Shown here piece by piece: positions 48,701-61,696 of a stretch of DNA of 64,000 nt. The notes below the pieces were generated by a model. The model saw only the letters and a list, made by a program, of their open reading frames with translations, did no database searches and had not been told where the DNA came from. The DNA comes from Ceratothoa steindachneri (lineage: Eukaryota; Arthropoda; Malacostraca; Isopoda; Cymothoidae). A program made the translations under genes and the position numbers. The stretch's first letter is position 1, and each line of letters opens with the position of its first letter. Where the stretch lies: positions 177,500,246 to 177,564,245 of the forward strand of contig OZ018318.1 of the NCBI GenBank assembly GCA_963969495.1, written 5' to 3'.

Positions 48701-51325
48701 GATGTCGAATTGCTACTCAAGGGAAAAATTCGTGACACATTGACCTCATCTTACTATCCCACAGTATACAGGTCATCAAATTATTCTCTCTAGCTTGCTC
48801 AATGAGCAGAAGAAACCTCATATTCTTATCTTTGGTGTTGATATAGCTATTGCTCTTAAAGTTTCACACTTTTTCAGTTATAAAAACCTATCTCACTTTC
48901 AGAATCGGATTCTTTGTCATGTCTTTCTTAACACTTCACTTACTACTCTTTTAAAAGAATTGCCCACTAGCCGCATGGTTCTGCCTGCCTCATTTACTTC
49001 TTTGCCCTTTATTTCTTTTGCTTGCTATAAGGTATTCCTTTCACTTCATTATTGAGGGCACACTCACCTACATCTTGGGCACAATCCATCTTATTTCACA
49101 TAAACTTCTTCTACGTTTTCAATATATTTATGTTCAAGCCTATTTTCCATCTCTTGCGGAGCTATCGCTAGAAGGAATTAGATTTATATGGTCAAGGCTG
49201 GACATAAGTGCCAGCAATCAGGGGAACGGAACTTTCAGCCTCATAATGAACTTGTCGCCAAATGTGACTCACTGTGATGACTAAAGTTACCTGATGTGGC
49301 TTAACTTCGCTACTCTCTAAAGAAGATTGTGACTCGGCTGACCCGTATCTCATAGATTAAGTCATTAGTAACGTTCGTACCACTGTAGAAATATGTAAAA
49401 GTTATTAATTGCTGTAGAGGATGGTGCCAAATGTAATTTCAAGCTTGTCAGGAAGATACAAGTACAAACATATTTTTTTGCACAAATTAAAGATCACTAA
49501 TAATATTTACATTTTAAATATATAGATAACCAACAAACTGTCATTTTATTTTAAATTTAGAAAGCTAAACGCATAGAAAAGACAAAAATTCACTACAGCA
49601 CCTCTCTATGCTGACGTTTTTTTCGATGTAAACGTCGCTACGGATCTAGATTACCTTGGGACTTCTACCCATGAAAATCAAAGGTTTAAATTATTAAATG
49701 GTCGTTTTTATTTAATGCGATAATAAAAGATGATTTTACTGATGTTATTCCTACATTTTAATGCAAGTTAATTCATAGCATCTTTTCTTTCACTTGTGTT
49801 TTTAATCTTCTCCACATTGTGACAGCAATCAGCATCACCATAATATGCCTTATTATCTGTGTATAGGCAGAAAATAATGCAAAAGAGCACAGACTATACA
49901 TATTACGTAGAACAAAGCATAAGGCGATCCTTACTCTTTTTATACACGCACTACACACCTTTGATTTGTCCAATTTCTCTTTTAGGTCAGCCGCTTACTA
50001 GCATTTACTCGTCCTATGGAAACTAAATTATTGACGACGAGATAGATGTTCCGTAGAAAAATGGCATTTCACAGGAAGCGGGATACAAGATTCATAACTC
50101 TTCGGCATGGCAAAGAAGAAAAAGAAAAGTAGTTTTCAACACAGTAAACACCAAGAACTGAACCTCGCCCTTAGCCCAGAGGAGAGAGTAAAGGTCGATA
50201 TAATTGTGGATTTTTAAAAATAAACTTATATTTAAACATTGATAGTTTTCGTACAACTCTAGTTAACTCCAGTAATTAATCCTAGAATAGGCTAAACTAG
50301 AATATATGTGTGTAGAGCAAATTTGGTAACGCTAGCAATTTGGAGAAAAAGATACAAATTGAAGGATAGTTTGGAAAATCTGGAAGTAAAAGGCCTCTGT
50401 ATATGCAAGTAACTTTTATTAACACCCTCACAAATGAGTTAATATTAGTCAAAGTTTTTGAGAGTTTTATAAATCTTTCAAATAGGGATTAATTTGGCCT
50501 GGCCTATCTAATCAACGTATTTCTTGAAAAATCCAATATTTTTTCATGAATTTGTGATATTTTTTAAATTTTAATTTTCAATTTCACTTTTTTTTTCGTT
50601 TTTAATAAGTCACTCATTAGTCGAAGACCCTTTTTCTCAGGCGAAGCTGAATTTTACCTTGATGAAGTATAGCAAAATTAAATCTTATTCCATCTAAATC
50701 TGGTTTCAGTTCCTACACTGTTGGTCTATGTCGTTGGTCCTATAGACCCGCTGTCTGCTGGTAGAAATGACATTTTTATTTGTGAGGTAGTGGGGTCTCG
50801 GCCTATGCCTTCTATAACCTGGCTCAAGGGTATGATGATAAAACATGGAACGACCGAAGAGGTGAGTAGGGAGTTCTTTTGATACAGTTTTCAATTTAAA
50901 GGCATTAAAGCAAGAAAGATCCCATATCTTTATGTCTATGTGCTGTGAATTTATAAACATTGTTTTAACGCATAACTCAATACGCAAAATTTAAGTGTAT
51001 CAAATTATTTGGAATCTTGTTCCTTTTTTATGGCTATAGTTTCCATCTTTAATAGTTTTTTTAGCCCAAGAATAATATTCTAGCTGAAACCAAAAAGATT
51101 AATCTATCCCTCCTTGACATTTATCTTTTTTGGTTACCTTAAAAAGCGTATGAATGATACAATACCTATGGTTTTTCGATGAATTGTCAGAACCAGATGG
51201 GAAAAAAGTAATTAAAGGAAAAACGGGCAGGAAATTTCTTACTTTGTTTGTTATTTACCAATATTTGATGCTCATAATTATTCCCATCTATCTTCTTAAA
51301 ACCACTTTCTTCTTATTATCGGATA
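45783..51325. other. AT-rich DNA, no gene seen
   Basis: No recognisable protein or RNA gene. Short frames at 47304-47558, 48795-49055 and 49018-49284 have no conserved content. A perfect 8-bp inverted repeat (catcgacc / ggtcgatg) with a 16-nt loop lies at 48673-48704. Confidence 0.5.
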
Positions 51326-51330
51326 GTTGT

Positions 51331-52608
51331 TGTCGTAGGTTAGCCAAGCTCATATATATATATATATTCATTTGTTTATTAATTTTTAATAAATCAAATA
51401 AACTTTGACATGAGGCGTAAGGTCGTGCCTCGGTGATCGCTTGAGGATCGGGCTCTAAGAGTATAATCCTTATCTTTATTCTAGTGAATGCATAAACGGG
51501 GTTTCTTTCTTGACTTTATCAAATATTGCCACTTCAACTCGTTCGGGGTTAATTAAAACAATGCATTTACTAAAGAGAAATAAATTTTAATGACATAAAC
51601 CATCACTAAATAACATAAAACAAATACCCATCTAATACACTTAAACAAAGAGAAAATGGGATTACTGGGTGAGCTCTCGTAGCTCGCTCGAGATAAAATT
51701 TTCGGGGTGAACAATTTTTAAGTTAAGGTTGTTGTCCTAGGCCAGACATCTATTAAACTGATTATTATGCACGGGGACATAAACAACAAGATTATTGTTT
51801 ACTCACATAATGTAATGGAGATTAAATACTCGCAACCAGTTAGACTATCTCCGGAGATTTTTGATCGGAGTTAGTTGTTTGCTCCCTAGATGGCGTTTTT
51901 CGACCGGCCTGACGAGTTGACGGGTGACGACACGAGGGATCTCGAGGTGGAGGTGACTTCAAGCTAAAACTTAGCCCTTCTACTTTGCTTCCGGACGAGA
52001 TAAAATCGTTGTATTCTTTTTATTTGTTTCTATCTAGTTGGGGTTTGTCCAACTCAGAAGAGTAGGATTTAGAGTCTTCAAACTTGGTAGCCTGAACCTC
52101 TATAATCTTAGGGCTCGAAGGGCACCGAACTTTTTTGGTACACTCTGGTTTTGTACAAGGACTGCAAGTTCTCCTTAACGTGCAGAAAACTTTTTACCGG
52201 TGATTTTTCTGTTTCCTGCTCAAACTCGAAAAATCTCTCGAACTGGTGACTTACTTGTCTCTTCCGTTAGATCGAACAAAAAGCATGGTTTACTCGAGTC
52301 AACCTGTTATATACACAAATTACTTCTGGGGGGGGGGAGGTGGATGAGGGGACTCGCAAGGTGAGACCTCAGGTTGGTCTCCCACGCTTTGCGTCTTGTA
52401 ACTCGGAGAGAGGGTAATACGAGATCAGCAGTTTGCACTTTTGAATGGGTTGTTTATAAGTGCACCCTCAAAGGGCTTGCCTTTTGAGCTGAGGTTAGGA
52501 ATCTGTCTCGTATCATTTACCCTTTTTCCCGTTCTCCTATGTTACTGAAGAACATTGGAGGGGCAAAGCTAAACCCAGATGTCTTTTGTTATTATTTCCT
52601 TGGTTTCG

Positions 52609-52692
<84 letters not shown>

Positions 52693-52714
52693 TAAACTCT
52701 TATATTCCTCTACA
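51331..52714 (-). mobile_element. Solo LTR, copy 2 (1384 bp, inverted)
   Basis: It begins TGTCG and ends CTACA on the plus strand, with perfect 5-bp duplications GTTGT at 51326-51330 and 52715-52719. It is the reverse complement of copy 1 along its whole length. The conserved TATA box lies at 52313-52307 and the AATAAA at 51480-51475 on the minus strand. Its (AT)n tracts (51352-51368 and 52613-52691) differ in length from those in copy 1. No internal retroelement sequence adjoins. The different target duplication shows that this is an independent insertion. Confidence 0.88.
52613..52691. repeat. (AT)n microsatellite inside the LTR
   Basis: About 79 bp of pure AT dinucleotides. Tyr-Ile repeat frames read through it on both strands are artefacts. 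Confidence 0.95.
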
Positions 52715-52812
52715 GTTGTTTTGGAATAATTAAAATATATAATGTTCCATTTCTGGATTTTTTGATTTGCGACCATATTAGCTTTAACTGCCTGATGACA
52801 TAAAAGTGGAGG

Positions 52813-53116
52813 TCATACAAGCTAATGTTGGAATGGAAAGCCAACGAGTATCCCGGAGCCAAGGATGAAGCTTATTCCTGGGAAAAAGAAAAACTACGAT
52901 TCCAAGGGCTTAGGATTTTTTAAGATAAAGTTGAAGGGGATTATGATAATATGTTTTAAATTTTCCTTCCGGTCATACATAAATGGACTGATATCCTTAT
53001 GGGTGGTAGACCACGGCCAGTGGCAACTTGACGAAGAGCAGCCTGACGCTTATCCTAACCCTGCCAGACAATGGCACCATGATTTAGTGCAGTGGCTAAA
53101 ATTCAAAGACGGATAG
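52813..53116 (+). CDS. Unassigned coding-like segment, doubtful
   Basis: Right after the second LTR the base composition becomes less AT-rich. A frame of about 100 codons runs to a TAG at 53114, with an ATG at 52865 and a C-terminal text NPARQWHHDLVQWLKFKDG. The overlapping frame near 52833-52920 reads LEWKANEYPGAKDEAYSWEK, which also looks protein-like. I recognise neither. It may be a fragment of an unknown transposon or a chance frame. Confidence 0.18.
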
Positions 53117-56100
53117 GTCTATTCAGCGATCACTCTAATCAGGGTTCACTTTATACAAGTATGATTTATGGTCTTGTTCTAAACACTTTCTCTACAATTT
53201 TGCACAATTGAAAATAAGAATACTCTTCGTGTGCCAAATATTGATGTGCCTCCATAATATTTTAACTCCTTTGCCCTTTAAGTATTTGGCGAGTGAGAGA
53301 TCTTCAGTAGGCATCATACTAAGAACATAAATTCCCTGTATAAACTGTTGCCAGCGATCGTTTATAATTTAGATGAGACATTTCGCTACGCAGCAGAAGC
53401 AAAGTTTTTAAAACTCTAAGTGAACCATCAAGCAATGCAAAGGGAAGAAATTAATTGAAATATGGCTGTACCATATGAGACCCAATTTGTAGTGTTTGGT
53501 TTAATGCTGCTTTTTTCCGTCATTTTTTAAATTTCCAGTCGGTTGACAAAAAAGTGTACGCACCTTTAACAACCTTGTTTCTCTTATGATTTGAAGAGAT
53601 GCAAATTCAAGTCTATCATTTGAAAATATAGATATACAGTGAGTGAGACCAATAATGAAAGAGAAATGTTGAATGCAAGTTTTATTATTTAATATATATA
53701 TGGATTTAGTCCAACTTTGGCAGCAATAGTTGTTTAATATTTTAAGAAATTGACTCTGTTAGTTTACACCATTTATTGGAATTTACATATTAAACAATTC
53801 TAGCGGTGTGGCTCAACGCATTCTCATTTTAGAAGCCCGGAAATTATTGTTAACAATGAATCTATTGTAGAATATAACCGGTTTCTTAAAAGTGACAATT
53901 CCTTTCACAATTACCTCTCCTATATCCCTCTACAGCATGACAAATATAATTGCGTACATGATATCCATTTCAAATCATCTGAGGGTAACTCAGAATTTTA
54001 GGGTGAGACAAAGGCTGTAATAATTAAATAAGTCAACATGTCTTGAGGATTGAAAATGAGTAGAATGCGATTCGCTAAACTAAATTACATTCTCTTATTT
54101 TTCCAATGACAAGTTTGGATTATTCATGAGTACAACTTTATTCCCTTTTTAATATTGATGTTAGAAAGGATTGTCCTGAATAAATAAAGCTCTTGAATGA
54201 ATATTTATAAGAATGAACCAGCGAGAAATTGGTTTGGTTCCGAAGTTACCTTTGCATGCGTGATTTATCGCTTAATCTAAACACTACGTTTTAATACTTG
54301 GTGATCTTTTATCACTGAATTTTTTCTTTGCCCTTAGATACGCTTAACAAAGTTATATTTTATATATATCATCATTACTTCAGTAACATTTGCTTTCAAA
54401 TTATAGCAATTCATTTTCCGACTATTTGCTATCTTTGAAAAAATTAAAAGTTTCTCATTTTGCCTTATATTAATGAAGTCAACCTTTGTACACAATTATG
54501 TATTCACTTGACCGATGCACTATACTTACTCAGCAAAAAAATAGTGGACCACCAATTGCCTTCAATACATTGCAATCCTTCGTCCAAAAGAATCACACAA
54601 TTCCTGTATCATTTACAGCGGAATGTTGCGTCTTTCTTCGGTGAAAATGCCAACCAATATCTTCAATAACGACAAAGGGAGAAATCTGCTTTGCACTTCC
54701 TCCTCTAAAAAATGCTTTGAAGAATAGTAGATGGATCAACTGATAGTGATTGTTGGAGTTTTCCTATTTTTTAAGGATAGGACTTTTAGATACAATTCAT
54801 CTGCTGTAGATATTTTTTGCAGACATGCGATTTCTTTCTTTCTCCTCCATTTGTCTAATATTCTGATATTTCCTTAGTACATACTACACAGACTGCAAAA
54901 TTATGCCAAGTTTTCGCCTAATAGCTCTTCGCATTTTACCTTGCTGGTGGATAAATACTATTTTATGTAAGCCAAAATGCGTTATCTTTGACAATGTTTT
55001 TAGATTCAACACTTGTAAATAAATGATAACAAATTACCATGTTTTCTCGCGATATGTTGCTGGTAACAATATGTCAATATACACAATATTTATTTGTTCT
55101 TCTCATGTTATGTTTAATGTGTAGACCAAAATGTTGCTGTTCTCTCGGGTTAAGTGTCTTTTGGTGTTTGAATGATCCATAAAGGACTTAACAAACAAAA
55201 ATAATACATTCCTCTGAAATTCTTATGTACAAGGGATGGATTAAAAATGAATAAAAAAGGGAGGCAATATGCATAGAAATCTTTAAAAAAAACTTCAGAA
55301 ATCCCGGAATACTATTGCAGAAGACCACCTTAAAAAAATGCAAATATAAAAAATTATTTTATTTTAGAAGCAACTTTCTGAGATCAAATAGAATATTTTA
55401 ACTAGCGATTCGCAGGCAGACCTTTGGCCTATCCGGCTCTGGCATCGGATTTGATCTACACCTTTTTAAAAGGTTTCCATTAAATATCTCTTAAAAAAAT
55501 ACTCTTCGTCTACTTTTTCAAAGAGATGCTAATATTACTTATACCTAAAGGTAGAAAAAAAATTAATAGGATTTGGGGGGAAAAAAGGAAAAAAAAAACC
55601 ACGCAAGGCTGTATTTTTCAAACTTAAATTTCGTCTTATGATTATCTTTGTAGTTACTAGATTTTAGGGGCCAGTAGTTATTTATTCGGGCTGAAAATAA
55701 AAATACAAAAATTGTTTTTGAAAGAATTTCGATAAAACCTTCGAATATAGGAAAAAAAACCCAAACAATCGTGGTTTAATTTTAATGAATTTTTTTGTTT
55801 TTTCCTAAACTTTAACATTTGTAATTCTATTTTTTTTAAATCAAAAGCATTTAATAATTATATTTATTTTCAAAAAATCAATTTGCTTTAAAAATAAAAA
55901 AAAATTAAATTAAAAAACAAGAAAATTGCAAACTATTCACAAATATTTTTCTTTTCAAAATATCGGGCAATGGATAAATTATAATTTATTACTTTATTGT
56001 CATTGTTTAATTATTTTTATTTCATATTGAAAAATCCGACATATTAAAGAGCAGCCATATGCAATCGTGTCTCATAATTTCTAGAGTAGGAATGAGAGAA

Positions 56101-56999
56101 GGATTCTCCTGAAACTAGTCTCGATTATTTAATAAATCCTACCCTAAAAAGAGTTTCCTATCGTCATTGCACTATTTTTTTAAGAGAGATACTCGTAATA
56201 TCGTCGAGCCTGTAGAGGTAAATAAATTAATAAAAGATACAGAGCTCGATTTTCTACGTAGATGATCTTTATTAACGAGTGTACTCTATTTTTTCACGAA
56301 ATTATTACAAAGTTTGACGAAGAAAAAAGCTGTACATAAATTTAATTTCCCTTGATTTTAGAATAAATTTTGACACCGCTTAAAAAAATGACTTAATAAA
56401 GGTAAAAGCGACAAAAGAATCATTTAATTTTGAATGATGTAAATAACTCTAAAGAATGCACTGTAGCGTCACAAAATGTGAATATTAAATCCCTTGTAAC
56501 ATTAGATTTACTGATTAATAATTTTGATCATACCTATCAAACTTATTTTCACTACTTATTTAGAAACAGAAGTTTATTAGAGAGGTAAACACATTCATTC
56601 ATCGTCTTTTATTTGATATTCAAATACAAGAGTTAATCTCACTAAAAATGTTCACATACAAATTGATTCGACTCAGAGTAAAGGAAAATTGGGGTAAGAA
56701 ACATAATGCGCATCCAGAGCCAATACTGTTGCTCTCAGCCAATTTGTTTGGAAATACGCTAATTTTTTCCATTACTGTCTGCATAATCTTTGCCATAAAA
56801 TGCCATTAAGAGTAGCAACAAAAACCCTTATTCTTATCGCCTCTTTTCAGTTCAGATATTTTTCTTAAATATTTCACCTTTACGTAAATAATATGGTGGC
56901 CTTTTCTCGATTGTAAGCTCATTAATAATAGTTTAAATTATATATTTTTACTTCTTTCTATTCAATAATTGCTCAAAACTTTACTTTCAAATCGAAAGA
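53117..56999. other. AT-rich DNA, no gene seen
   Basis: No feature recognised. 55540-55960 is extremely A- and T-rich with long A and T runs. Confidence 0.5.
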
Positions 57000-57460
57000 T
57001 ATAATCCTGCCACTATACAAAGCATTCTTCCGTCCACACCTCGAATATCCGGTTCGATTTTGCTCTCCCTACCTAACGTAGGGGTACCAAACTATTTCCT
57101 GGAATCCGAAACACATCGTACAAAGATAGACTCCACTCATTTAACATAATATCCCGTGAAAGTAAAGGATTAAGTGGACAGTTGATCAAGTTATTCAAAA
57201 TCTCAAAAGAATTTGCTGATATTAATTGTTGAATTTTTTTCGAGATGGACAAAATGGTCAACACACGCCAAAACGGTTTCAAATTAATAAAAAAGCGCTT
57301 TAACTCTTCTATAGCTCAAAATTACTTCACGTTTAAGATTACAAATCGATTAATAGACTGCCCCACCGGGTATCAAAGAGCACGTCAGTTAATATGTTCA
57401 AAAAACGCCTTGATAAGGACTTAAATAGTGTAAATATAACGTATTAGGAGCATATAAAAA
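57000..57460 (+). pseudogene. LINE 3' fragment, RT C-terminal region
   Basis: LYKAFFRPHLEYPVRFCSPYL near 57014-57075 matches the LYKxxVRPxLEYxxxxWxP motif that ends the RT region of Jockey/CR1-type LINEs. Further on come EFFEMDKTVNTRQNGFKLIK and RFNSSIAQNYFTFKI, then STSVNMFKKRLDKDLN, the typical last block. Frames change at least twice. It is 5'-truncated and the same type of fragment as at 24.8-25.7 kb. Confidence 0.82.
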
Positions 57461-57693
57461 AACGTCTTACATAATAATGAGTTAGAGAATAAAATAGATG
57501 AGCATTAAAAATATGCCATTGAGGCATGGAGTGAATGTGAATTCCCTTTTTCTTTCTCTGTCTGTACTATACGCATATTATTATACATCAATAGTAGGCA
57601 AAGCCGGCGGAAGAAGAGAATACTGTCCTATCACCCCTCCCCCGAGGTTCAGAGAAGCATTTAAGGGATAACTAAACCTACACATCAAAGGGT
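57461..57693. other. Spacer, no gene seen
   Basis: AT-rich DNA between the LINE fragment and the 71-bp repeat. Confidence 0.45.
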
Positions 57694-57905
57694 ATACATG
57701 TACATAAATGTGCACCATAGAATTGAAATAATAAAATAACAGTATGTTAAAAAAGGCCAAATCGTACATATATAGATAAATGTGTACGGTAGAATTTAAA
57801 GAGTTAAAAGACAGCATGTAAAATAGGCGAAATCTTACGCATGTAGATAAGTGTGTACCTTAGAATTGAAAGTTTAAAAAAACAGCATGCTAAAAAAGCA
57901 TGGTA
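57694..57905. repeat. 71-bp tandem repeat, three diverged copies
   Basis: Copies start near 57694, 57765 and 57836. Each has the order tacatgta/tacatata, ataaatgtg-accatagaatt, aacagtatgtta/acagcatgtaaa, and ggc-aaatc. Identity is moderate, so the duplication is old. Confidence 0.8.
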
Positions 57906-60900
57906 CACTAACGTTAGAAAGTGGTATTATAACACTATCTGTTATCGAACTGGCCTTGAGTGAACCTTAGGGTGTATGCTGGTCCATGTTTTCGTAATTC
58001 TGTACAATTTTATAAAATACAACAATTGTTTTCCATTCAATATATTATTTACTCTAATGCATGAATACGTTTAATGAGCTAAGGCAAGCGATTCCCGTGT
58101 CTATGTCTCTCTATAGAGAGCCACTTATTCCTTTTATAACTCTTCAACTTTCTCTTTGATTTAAAATTAACTTTATGCAAAAATAGCAAATTTTTTAGAT
58201 TGAAATAGATATATTGAAGTAAACAAACAAATTTCTTTTGTTTCGGTTCAATTCTAACTAATATAATAATAAATCAAATACGTTGCCAGCTTTTGCACTA
58301 AGCGTGTTAATTAGTTAATGAATTTGACAGTATATACAGGACAATAAATCTCCTACACTAATCTTTTATTTAATATCATATGCTGTTTTTTCACCGAAAA
58401 AACTTTGTTTTTCATTCTGTATTCTATGTATATTTAAAAATACAATTTTAGATAGCGGATTTTATATTGATAAGTGTAACTACATTTTACACGCCTCTTT
58501 TCTATTTGGTGATCTATTATTCTGGAAATAATATGATATCTAACTATCTATCAATCCATCTATCAATCGAAGAGAGAAATCAGAGCGGGCCGATATTATA
58601 AAAAAATAGATGAGGTTTGTGAGTACGGTGACATATATGAAGTTTGTATATTCATGATCATTCATTTGCCAATGCCTGGCTAACATTATATCCAAATCTA
58701 ACATCAACAAATGAAAAACTCTCTGGACAACGTTTTTGAATATTGTTCTAAAATGTGAAGGTTAAGTACAGCAGCCTTTAGATGATGTATTTATTATTAG
58801 CCAGGTAATAAAAAAAGAGAATGAAGATTGAAAATCACGAACCATCTAGGTGAGATTTAAAGGTTAATTCTGTTTTTGATCCATTTATTAACCTTATATT
58901 TACTCATGAGCTAATAATCCTTCACTTTTAAAATTTACATATCTAGAGTGTGTTTTGCATCTTTTTTTAATGTAAAATCCTACTCAATTCTGCTTGGCGC
59001 AGAAAAATGGAAAATTTTCCCCTCAAAGTAATTCTTGAAACTGAATTATATATATGAAAGGTGTACCTGAAGCTATAATGCATCATTAGATGCATTTATT
59101 AAAAATTGTATAGATCTATAAATTATAAAAGACAGCTACCAAATTAATAAGTTTTTTAGATGAAAAGTTGTAGGGAAGGGTTAGACACTAGTCGGAAATT
59201 AGGCACTCAATCATTATCCGCCGAGGATTTCGAGGATGGTTACTTTCTTCACACTTCTTCAGCCCAATTTTTTATTATGGAAAAACATTAAATATTATTT
59301 TAGTTATGCCTTTTAAATGTTTTATCGTTTCTCTTTATTTTTTCTATATATTTTTTTAATTATCATTAGATGTGCTGGGTCGTATTTTCCTAAAAAAGGT
59401 TATTCGTGTCTATTTTTTTACATTTTAACATCTCTCAGTTTGTGTATCATTAGACAAGATTATAAATAAAGTTTGTTTAATTCTTTCCACATTTTTAAGC
59501 TTAATAATAAACTCGTTATAGTTACACTACCAATTATATTAAGGTCGCTGTTTACCTTTAGTGTATTTTGAGTTTCACGCAATTTATTTTCCTTTTTCCT
59601 ATTTTAAATATAGTTTTATACTTTGTCATATATTCATTTTGCTTTTATGCCAACGATACCAAGATGAGGCTTATATCTTAGTACAGAGGTAGCTTGAAAG
59701 AAATGAATAGAGAATGCATATAAATCTAAATATCCTTCATCAGAACAATGAAATAAAGTGGAAATAATTTAATTAATATGGGTTTACCACCAGTTTATCT
59801 TTTGTTAGAGGGATTTTATTATTCATTGGGTACCTTCATTTTCCGTTGACTCGGGAAACAACAAAAGAAAAGAGAAAATTTAAGAAAAATGCACGTGGGA
59901 AATATTCAATATAACTAAGAGAAAACATCCTCAGTGACTGGCAGGAAGTTGTAAGCACAGTATGAGGTTCATTCAATATTATAAAATTCACATACTTTTA
60001 ATTGCTCCTTTTGTATTCGTTCATCAATCCTGCCAGATTAATTAGCCACTACGTATATATTTATTTTGTTATAGGAATATATAAAAAAGGAAATTTGAAG
60101 TTCTTTCCCTTTTTTTAGTGTCTTAGATTATAAACAGCATGAGTGTACTAAAGATTAAAATCAAAAGTCAAAGAAAGATCAAACATAGTATTATAAAAGA
60201 AGATTCTAAATTTAGATGAGCCGTGAAGCTTGTATGTATATTACCCTAATGCAATTGAAAGGTGAATTAATAGAACGTCTTTTTATTACCACAAGTACAA
60301 AACTAAGTTTGGAACATCACGTTCCTTACTACGGCTGAATTAAAACCAAAAATCTTGGAACTAACACATATTTCTTATATATAAAATGATTAAGAAACAA
60401 AAGCAAAAACAAGAAAAAATACTAATAATATCAACTTTTATGATAAAGCATGAAATACAAATCATCTTTACACAAAAAGGCTGGTTCCTCTTAATGGTGA
60501 GCTGATTCTTATCTGGGAGATAAGAATCGATCTTATAACCTCATGACACGGGAAGTACTATTTCGAGAAAATAAAATTTTGGAGAAAATCTATCAAAGAC
60601 GCTGAACTACCTCTCACTTGAGCTGTCATTAAATGGATAAATTAATCCTGTTTTTTTACAAATGACATCAGATTAGTGGAAATTTGTTTTGAAATAAAGC
60701 ATTAGAATTGCTGCCTGTGGGTACAAAATAACTGTTTGTAAAGTCTGGGATCAGGCACTTTCAGATCACAATTTTAACGTGCAATTTTATTCAACCCCTA
60801 ATTTATTATGAGAGCGGATTAGTAAGGATTATTTTGTTTTCAACACAATTTTGGAACCTAAAGTATACTTTAAGATTATAATTTAAAATTACTCATATTA

Positions 60901-61559
60901 CATTTAAGGGAGCGGTTTTATGAATAAAATGCACTTAGTTTGATTGTCATTTAAAATATGTGAAGAGGGATAAATTTTATTAGTCCTAGTTTTTAAGTTA
61001 CGATAAAATCTTTTTGTGTCTTGCATTGGCGCTTCATTAATAAAAAAATGCAGAAAAAGATGTTTTGAATATTATGAATTTGACTACCGATGAATTTAAG
61101 ATCCTATCCTTTGTATGAACGAAGGAACTTGGTTAAGACAATTGATTTTGTTAATTGTATCACTATATTTACGATAAACAGTCAATTTAAAATTGATTAA
61201 GGGGGATCATGTGCTCATCCACCTTAAAATAGATCCTAACCTTTTGTTGGTTTCTACTTTTGTGGAGTGGTTCACTACAATAAATTTCAAGATATGTAAG
61301 AACAAATACATAAGTATGCTAGTTGATTCTTACATTTTGTCTTATTCCTATGTATGCCTATTTCCCACTGATATTCTTAATGTCTTTGATTTAAGAGCTC
61401 CATTATGATGATCATTGGTGGTGATTTCTCAGCAAAAGATTTCCATATTCACAATCACGATTGGCTCTTTGCGATCCAAGGCAAAATAAATTTAACAAAG
61501 CACGGAGATCCTGTCTCATTTTGTGCCTACCGAACAATATTTCGTTTTTCTCATTTCAG
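57906..61559. other. AT-rich DNA, no gene seen
   Basis: No gene recognised. Two short perfect hairpins: 59077-59096 (aatgcatc-atta-gatgcatt) and 60504-60528 (11-bp arms, GGG loop). The end, 61530-61559, is a pyrimidine tract with AG that serves as the acceptor for the Ig pseudo-exon. Confidence 0.5.
60504..60528. repeat. 11-bp perfect hairpin with GGG loop
   Basis: gattcttatct and agataagaatc are perfect inverted repeats separated by ggg. No T-tract or gene neighbour gives it a role. Confidence 0.7.
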
Positions 61560-61690
61560 ATATTCCTGAAGCTTTCTTCAACCTTGCTTCTTTCCTAAAC
61601 CACAAAAACCTCAATGAGGGCCATGATGTATAATTTGAGTGCAGCATCATAGCTAATCCAAAGGTCTATAAGATTTCATGGCATCATAAT
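61560..61690 (+). pseudogene. Ig-domain pseudo-exon, sidestep-like
   Basis: A strong 3' splice site (ttttctcatttcag, AG at 61558-61559) opens an exon-like stretch of 131 bp. After a split codon, one frame reads IPEAFFNLASFLNHKNLNEG, then HDV-stop-FEC, then SIIANPKVYKISWHHN. The EGxDVxFEC-(8)-ANPKVYKxxW.HN text fits the B-C strand region of an Ig domain, with Cys and Trp 14 residues apart, and in particular the second Ig domain of arthropod sidestep-type and related adhesion proteins. The stop (TAA, 61631-61633) stands where Tyr is usual, one base away. The likely donor reads ATAAGT at 61691-61696 instead of GTAAGT. I found no partner exons. Confidence 0.6.
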
Positions 61691-61696
61691 ATAAGT

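Noticed and set aside
42171..52714. The LTR pair as the two ends of one retrotransposon
   Set aside because: The copies are inverted relative to each other and each has its own 5-bp target duplication, so they are separate insertions.
52537..52776. Tyr-Ile repeat proteins on both strands
   Set aside because: They are translations of the (AT)n tract inside the second LTR.
61409..61480. LINE endonuclease-like text (GGDFSAKDFHIHNHDWL)
   Set aside because: It resembles the GDFN..H..W motif but has extra residues and no supporting motif downstream; the adjacent acceptor and Ig frame are a better explanation of the region.
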